Assembly (NCBI RefSeq): GCF_014650075.1
Contig: NZ_BMUG01000016.1
Coordinates: forward strand, 1 to 64,000
Direction of reading: 5' to 3'
DNA: 64,000 bases
DNA from: Streptomyces microflavus
GTDB taxonomy: Bacteria; Actinomycetota; Actinomycetes; Streptomycetales; Streptomycetaceae
Below the pieces are notes generated by a model that saw only the letters and a list, made by a program, of their open reading frames with translations, was not told the origin of the DNA and did no database searches. Below, piece by piece: positions 59,771-64,000 of this stretch (positions are counted from its first letter, which is position 1; each line of letters opens with the position of its first letter). A program made the position numbers and the translations under genes.

Positions 59771-59795
59771 CGGGTCCTTTCCGGTGCGGCGGCGG

Positions 59796-60644
59796 TCAGG
59801 CGCGGTAGACGGGCGGCCGGACTCCGGCCCGCAGTTCACGGATGACCGAGCACGGGCCCTTGGTGGCGCAGTACGCGTCGTCGGTGTCGGGGAAGGTGTT
59901 GCCCGTGGTGCCGAGCATGTCGCGGGCAATCTCGTTCACGACGCGCAGCATCTCGCCGTTGTTGGGGCGGCAGGCACTGTTGGTGCCGCCGACACCGTCG
60001 CGGTGGGCGCTGAGGATGTGCTGGCGGGCCTGGCGGGCGGCCCAGCGGCGGCTGGTGGGACCGGTGTTCTCGTGGAGGTGCCCGCTGTCGTGGAACGTGT
60101 CCAGGTGGCAGGCGGTGCAGTGGTAGGTGACCAGCTGCTGCGGTTCGCTGCTGGGAGACCACTTGCCTTCGAACTCGTAGACGATGACTTCGGCGCCGGG
60201 GGTCTCGGTGTGCGCGAAGGCGGTGATCAGGCCGACGCCGTCGGCGATGCCGCCCCGCGCCGCCACGTTCCAGAACGTGCGAGGGATGAAGTCGTCCCAG
60301 CCCTTGCCCTGGGGCCACTTCGCGTACACGACGCCCTGGGACGCGTCGAAGGTCGCCGTGCCATCGGCGTTCTCACGCCGGTAGGTCTCGATCTGGGCGA
60401 TCGACCCGAAGTACGTCGCGGAGAACTCCTCGGACTCCAGGAAGACCAGCCCATACCCCTCGGGGCGGGTGTCGTGGCCGTTGTCCTTCAGCATCTGGAC
60501 CATGTCGTCGTAGCCGGGGGTGATTCCAGGGGTGATGGTGCCGACGAGGGGCAGCCGGTAGGCGTCGCAGCTCGTGACGTGGGCCGGGTTGGTGTCGCTG
60601 ACGTGGTGCGGGGTGCCGAAGGTGTTCGTGATCGTGATGCTCAT
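59796..60644 (-). CDS. Unknown 282-residue protein with a zinc-finger-like segment
   Basis: ATG 60644 (MSITITNTFGTPHHVSD). The first ~165 residues are a soluble alpha/beta domain (YGLVFLESEEFSATYFGSIA, GWDDFIPRTFWNVAARGG, GLITAFAHTETPGAEVIVYE). Then comes a segment with VTYHCTACHLDTFHDSGHLH, a CxxC...H...H pattern suggesting zinc, and a C-terminal helix region. Not recognised. Typical of conserved streptomycete plasmid genes. Confidence 0.65.
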   Translation of the reverse strand: MSITITNTFGTPHHVSDTNPAHVTSCDAYRLPLVGTITPGITPGYDDMVQMLKDNGHDTRPEGYGLVFLESEEFSATYFGSIAQIETYRRENADGTATFDASQGVVYAKWPQGKGWDDFIPRTFWNVAARGGIADGVGLITAFAHTETPGAEVIVYEFEGKWSPSSEPQQLVTYHCTACHLDTFHDSGHLHENTGPTSRRWAARQARQHILSAHRDGVGGTNSACRPNNGEMLRVVNEIARDMLGTTGNTFPDTDDAYCATKGPCSVIRELRAGVRPPVYRA

Positions 60645-60659
60645 GCCTGCCTTTCTCCG

Positions 60660-60905
60660 TCAGTCGGTGGCGGGGTCCTGGGCGGCGGGCCGGTAGCGCT
60701 TGGTCTGCCGCAGGATCTGGTTGCGCTTGATGCCGAGCTCGTCGGCGATGTCCTGCTGGGCGCCGTGGTACCGGTTCTGCAGGAGGTCGATCTGCTGCCA
60801 GAACTCGGCCTCCAGGCGCTCGCGTTCGGTGGCTCGGTGCTGGGCTGCTTCGGCGACGAGGTCGCGCAGTTCGGTGCGGTCCTGGTCGTTGGGGCGGGGG
60901 CTCAT
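60660..60905 (-). CDS. Small helix-turn-helix protein
   Basis: ATG 60905 (MSPRPNDQDRTELRDLV); 81 residues. A long helix is followed by AQQDIADELGIKRNQILRQT, a good helix-turn-helix, and a basic end. Probably a small DNA-binding protein controlling the local gene block. Confidence 0.6.
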   Translation of the reverse strand: MSPRPNDQDRTELRDLVAEAAQHRATERERLEAEFWQQIDLLQNRYHGAQQDIADELGIKRNQILRQTKRYRPAAQDPATD

Positions 60906-60972
60906 GGTGGCTCCAGGGGGAGGTGAGGGACGATGTGTCTGCCCCCTGCTCCACATGGAGCGGGTCGGGAGG

Positions 60973-61017
60973 CCCGGGGCGGCCGGTTGAGTTTGGCGAC
61001 CTGGCGGCCGCCCCGGG
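60973..61017 (-). terminator. GC hairpin after the DUF4097-like gene
   Basis: Perfect 12-base arms CCCGGGGCGGCC / GGCCGCCCCGGG with a 21-base loop, 7 bases past the stop at 61024. Confidence 0.5.
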
Positions 61018-61023
61018 GCGGCG

Positions 61024-61710
61024 TCAGTGGCGGTAGTGGGCGCCGGAGCCGGTGATGATGCGTTCGTCCAGATCGTCGGTGCCGCGCGTGGTGACCTCTC
61101 CGGTACGGGTGCGGATGTCCATCCCGCCGGCGGCGGCCGGGGTGGCACTGACTCGGACCTTGCCGGTCGCGGTGTGGGCCCGGAACTCGCTGCCGCTGTA
61201 CGCGCCGATGGTGACGTTCCCGGAGTTCGTGGCGATATCGACCTGGTGGTCGACCCGCTGCGCCTCGATGTCTCCGGTGGAGGTGACGGCCCGGAGCGTG
61301 TGCACTCCTTCGGCTCGGACACCGCCGGAGTGGGAAAAAAGGCTCAGGGTCTGCAGGTCCCCGTAAACGGTCAGGTCGGCGCTGTTGGACGTCAGGACGA
61401 TCGAGGACCCGTCGTCGGGCAGCCGCACGTCGACCGTGACGTTGTCCGCACTGTGGCCCTGGGGCGTCTCGGTGCCGTGGGGTTCGGGGACCTCGACACG
61501 GATGCCCTCCATGCCCTGGGTGGGGCGCTCGTCGTGGGTGGCGTGCTCGATGGCTGTGGCGTAGGGGCCGTTGTCATCGGGCGTGCTGACCGTGATGACC
61601 GCGTTGGTGATGGTCGGGTCGGTGGTAACGGTGACGGTGCCGACGGGGCTGACGATCTCAGCACGGACGGCACCGGCACCGGTGCTGATGAAGGTGCGCG
61701 AAGTGGTCAA
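61024..61710 (-). CDS. DUF4097-like beta-helix protein
   Basis: I chose TTG 61710 (MTTSRTFISTGAGAVRAEIV) with AAGGA upstream; 228 residues. A regular run of short strands with repeated polar turns (SADLTVYGDLQTLSLFSHSG, VRAEGVHTLRAVTSTGDIEA, DIATNSGNVTIGAYSGSEF, HTATGKVRVSATPAAAGGM, RTRTGEVTTRG) is the pattern of DUF4097 beta-solenoids. No signal peptide is seen, so it is cytoplasmic here. Function unknown. Confidence 0.65.
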   Translation of the reverse strand: MTTSRTFISTGAGAVRAEIVSPVGTVTVTTDPTITNAVITVSTPDDNGPYATAIEHATHDERPTQGMEGIRVEVPEPHGTETPQGHSADNVTVDVRLPDDGSSIVLTSNSADLTVYGDLQTLSLFSHSGGVRAEGVHTLRAVTSTGDIEAQRVDHQVDIATNSGNVTIGAYSGSEFRAHTATGKVRVSATPAAAGGMDIRTRTGEVTTRGTDDLDERIITGSGAHYRH

Positions 61711-61885
61711 GGCTGATCCTTGGTCGGAGGGTGTGGGGGCCTCACGACCCCCACACCCATAATGCATCTCCGGAGGATGCTTTTCAAGCATTCGGCATCC
61801 TTAGAAGATGCATTTTTGGTTCAGGTGGACGCTGCCCGAGGCGCGCTCGACTCCCGCCTTGCGCCAGAGGAGTTCCCGTCGCACC

Positions 61886-62128
61886 TCACCGACTGCCCGC
61901 CACGTGCCGGTCGGCGAGGGCCAGGATCTCCTCGGCGAGTTCGCGTGCGGGCAGGACCGTGCGGAGGATCGAGGCGAGCCCGTCGCGCTGGACCGCGTCG
62001 AGCTGGTCCCACACGGCGTGAGCGTCCGCGTGAGCGCCAACAGCCGCGGGGAGCGCGCCCTCGGTGGCAGGAGCGACCTGGGTGCCGCACCGGCCGCACG
62101 GGCTGGCAGGGCTGGGCGTGGCCGTCAT
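61886..62128 (-). CDS. Unknown 80-residue protein
   Basis: ATG 62128 overlapping the kinase-fragment stop (ATGA). It has a CGRCGTQ motif near the N-terminus and a helical rest (AVWDQLDAVQRDGLASILRT, VLPARELAEEILALADRHV). Unknown role. Confidence 0.55.
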   Translation of the reverse strand: MTATPSPASPCGRCGTQVAPATEGALPAAVGAHADAHAVWDQLDAVQRDGLASILRTVLPARELAEEILALADRHVAGSR

Positions 62129-62535
62129 CCGCCGGTCACCCGGCCCTGCGTGCCGCCGTCGGCATGGTCTGTGTGGTCCTGGCTGTCGGCGAACAGGACG
62201 CGGTCGAAGCCTTCGCCGGAAAGGCCGGAGAGGGCTGCGGACACGTCGGCGTGCTGCCGCAGGACGACAGCGTCGGGGACTTTTCGGTTGCCGGGCCGGC
62301 GGGCGTTGCGTTCCAGGCAGAGCGGGAGCGGGGTGGGCAGCACCAGAGCGACCGTGGGCATGCTGTGGTCGCGGGCGAGGTCCAGCAGTGCGCGCCGGTG
62401 TGCGGCGTGCGTGCTGGTCGCGTCGATCACGCTGGTGAGTCCGCGTGCGAGGCGGGCTTTCAGCACGGTCCGGAGTGCGAGCACGGCGTCGGCGCTGGCC
62501 TCCTGGCAACCGGCGTCGTCTTCCCTGTTGGATCA
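62125..62535 (-). pseudogene. Polynucleotide kinase-like AAA ATPase, N-terminus lost
   Basis: The frame reads SADAVLALRTVLKARLARGL, TSVIDATSTHAAHRRALLDL, MPTVALVLPTPLPLCLERN and ARRPGNRKVPDAVVLRQHAD. This is the back half of PNK-type kinases (DATxxxxxHR, nucleotide-lid RxxxRxVP). The P-loop that should precede it is absent; homologous sequence stops near 62535 in DNA of different character, so the 5' part was removed by a rearrangement. Confidence 0.6.
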
Positions 62536-62970
62536 GCGTGTTGAAGCGGATCGAGCAACGGTGGGGTCGCGCCTGAGTGGCGTACGTGCTGGGTGCCGCG
62601 GGACCGGATTGTGGAGGCGGGGCGCTTGCCGGTACTGCGGGGCTTGGAGGATCTGGCCGAGTGGGAGGAGTGTGCCGCGCCTGGGTGGGGCGTAGGGCCC
62701 CGAGTCTCTGTACGGCACGTCGAAGATTGCGGCCATTACAGAGGGCGGACAGCATTCAGGGCATCGCCGCGGCAGCACATGCCGCCGCGGCGGTGATGCA
62801 GGCGATCGGAACCTATCGCCTTCATGGCCAGTGCGCTCCGGCGGGAGGTGTCCCGTGCCGCCGTTCGACCTACCCAGCGTGCGCGGGTGGAGGACAAGTG
62901 ATGTGGTGAAGAGCTGTCAACCGGGTACCCGCCCGGGTACCCAGTCGCCGGCCCATCAGAAGGTAGCGGG
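62536..62970. other. Intergenic with possible relics
   Basis: A plus-strand frame near 62590-62750 (PRDRIVEAGRLPVLRGLEDL, AEWEECAAPGWGVGP) looks coding-like but lacks a start and a recognisable family. The final 50 bases hold the tandem GGGTACCC sites and the next gene's ribosome site. Confidence 0.35.
62922..62942. promoter_or_regulatory. Tandem CGGGTACCC palindromes before the DUF2243 gene
   Basis: Two copies of GGGTACCC (62923-62930 and 62935-62942) lie 12 bases apart, 29 bases before the start codon. They are likely operator half-sites overlapping the promoter; the regulator is unknown. Confidence 0.45.
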
Positions 62971-63543
62971 ATGTCGAGCAGTGTGAGTGCGGAGCGTCAG
63001 GGCGCGATGGCGGGTGAGCGGCCTCGGAGTCTGCAGCTGCCGGGGATCATCCTCGGTGTGGGTCTGGGTGGCTTCGTGGACGGGATTCTGCTGCATCAGC
63101 TGTTGCAGTGGCATCACATGCTGACCAGCACCAATCACGACCGGATCGGGGTGAAGTACTACCCGGCGAACACTGTCTCCGGGCTGGAGATGAACACGGT
63201 GTGGGACGGGATCTTCCACGCGATCTGCTGGGTGGCGGTCCTCGCCGGTCTGGCGATCTTGTACGCGCGGGTGACGCACCACCGGCGCCGGGTGTGGACG
63301 TCTGCGGCCCTGTGGGGCTGGATCCTGGTCGGCTGGGGCCTGTTCAACCTCGTCGAGGGCGTCCTCGACCACCACATCCTGGGGATCCACCACGTCTACG
63401 CCGGCGACCAGCAGATCTGGTGGGACCTGGGCTTCCTGCTGCTGGGCGCCCTGCTGGTCGCGGGGGGCTGGCTGATCCAGCGCCGGGCCAAGCCCTTCAA
63501 CCCCGAGGGTGACGGGCCGGTGCGGGAGGCGCGGCGGGCATGA
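62971..63543 (+). CDS. DUF2243 membrane protein
   Basis: ATG 62971 after AAGG; 190 residues with four hydrophobic segments. Family signatures: LGVGLGGFVDGILLHQLLQW (with HHM following), NTVWDGIFHAICWVAVLAG, LVGWGLFNLVEGVLDHHIL and DLGFLLLGALLVAGGWLI. DUF2243 genes usually pair with a CtaG-like gene, as here by an ATGA overlap. Possible roles are in copper or cytochrome oxidase biology, unproven. The conserved His residues in the helices suggest metal binding. Confidence 0.85.
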   Translation: MSSSVSAERQGAMAGERPRSLQLPGIILGVGLGGFVDGILLHQLLQWHHMLTSTNHDRIGVKYYPANTVSGLEMNTVWDGIFHAICWVAVLAGLAILYARVTHHRRRVWTSAALWGWILVGWGLFNLVEGVLDHHILGIHHVYAGDQQIWWDLGFLLLGALLVAGGWLIQRRAKPFNPEGDGPVREARRA

Positions 63544-64000
63544 CCGGGCATCCGGCACATCATCATCAGGAGGCCGGCGGCGTGCCGCTGGAGGTTCTGC
63601 TACCGGGGGTGTTCGTCGTGCTCCTGGCCGCGGGCTATGTGCTGCTGGCGGGCCGCGCGCGGCGGCGCAATGCGCAGGCCGGGTGGAGCCGGTGGCGCAC
63701 CGGATGGTTCCTGGCCGGGTCCGCGCTGCTGGTGGCCGGCCTGCTGCCCCCGGTCGCGCCGTGGGCGCACGGCGACTTCCGCGGCCACATGCTCCAGCAC
63801 CTGCTGATCGGCATGTACGCGCCGCTGGGCCTGGTGCTGGGTGCGCCCGTCACGCTGCTGCTGCGCAACCTTCCCACCGAACAGGGGCGGCATCTGACCG
63901 GCCTGGTGCAGAGCAAGCCGGTGCACGCGCTGGCTAACCCGGTCACCGCGCTGATGCTCAGCGTCGGCACCCTGGGGCTGCTGTACTTCACGCCGCTGTA
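63540..64000 (+). CDS. CtaG-family cytochrome c oxidase assembly protein (partial, runs off the window)
   Basis: ATG 63540 overlaps the DUF2243 stop; the first 153 codons are present. His-rich N-terminus (TGHPAHHHQEAGG), then helices LLPGVFVVLLAAGYVLLAG and WFLAGSALLVAGLLPPVAPW, with the family's conserved HMLQHLLIGMYAPLGLVLG and PVTLLLRNLP. caa3_CtaG proteins assist copper-centre assembly of terminal oxidases. The rest lies beyond 64000. Confidence 0.82.
   Translation, partial: MTGHPAHHHQEAGGVPLEVLLPGVFVVLLAAGYVLLAGRARRRNAQAGWSRWRTGWFLAGSALLVAGLLPPVAPWAHGDFRGHMLQHLLIGMYAPLGLVLGAPVTLLLRNLPTEQGRHLTGLVQSKPVHALANPVTALMLSVGTLGLLYFTPL

Overview
The window is high-GC actinomycete DNA, almost certainly Streptomyces. 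The evidence is GC-rich third codon positions, many GTG and TTG starts, ATGA/GTGA gene overlaps, two WhiB-like proteins, an Lsr2-type C-terminus, a DUF2637 membrane protein and streptomycete-type insertion sequences. It reads as accessory DNA, such as a large plasmid, a chromosome arm or an integrated element. It has a ParA/ParB partition pair but no visible replication gene, rRNA, tRNA or CRISPR array.

Layout. (1) 0-8 kb: the end of a plasmid-type backbone. It holds a DUF2637 N-terminus, parB and parA (with four palindromic sites inside the parB reading frame and a fifth perfect copy at 3.8 kb), DUF2199 and NADAR proteins, an APH-type kinase, and two genes broken by in-frame TAG codons. (2) 8.1-24.6 kb: a 13-gene biosynthetic cluster, all on the minus strand, ending in a 31-bp perfect hairpin. 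It has two ATP-grasp ligases, a flavin reductase plus NtaA/SnaA-type monooxygenase, a D-2-hydroxyacid dehydrogenase, an enolase-superfamily enzyme, an unrecognised 458-residue protein, an aconitase homologue, a carrier-protein/citrate-synthase fusion, a stand-alone adenylation enzyme, an MFS exporter and a CitA/CitB-type two-component pair. (3) 24.6-29.7 kb: relics, a lipoprotein, a WhiB-like regulator and an ISL3 element beside an IS3 remnant. (4) 29.9-37.1 kb: secreted or cell-wall genes (DUF1906, amidase, deacetylase-like, class A PBP). (5) 37.6-46.9 kb: transposase and gene relics, then a 2064-residue RHS/YD-repeat protein with a variable membrane-active-looking tip and a small two-helix membrane gene behind it. 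(6) 47-53 kb: a broken IS256 element and a Gabija-like OLD nuclease/UvrD helicase pair between two IS5-type relics. (7) 53.4-62.5 kb: a PQQ-propeller membrane protein, then a run of small minus-strand plasmid-type genes (Lsr2-like, WhiB, ASCH, GGDEF, DUF4097-like and several unknowns). (8) 62.9-64 kb: DUF2243 and CtaG-like membrane proteins running off the end.

How it works together (inference). The cluster in (2) most likely adenylates an acid, loads it on the carrier domain fused to citrate synthase, condenses it with an oxo-acid and isomerises the product with the aconitase homologue. An oxidation and a flavin-dependent oxygenation follow, and ATP-grasp enzymes then build a small peptide that the MFS protein exports. 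The regulator pair belongs to the family that normally senses citrate-like acids. The carrier-citrate synthase fusion and the unknown 458-residue protein are the best candidates for new biology here. The ParB-embedded centromere-like sites and the RHS tip/immunity pair come next.
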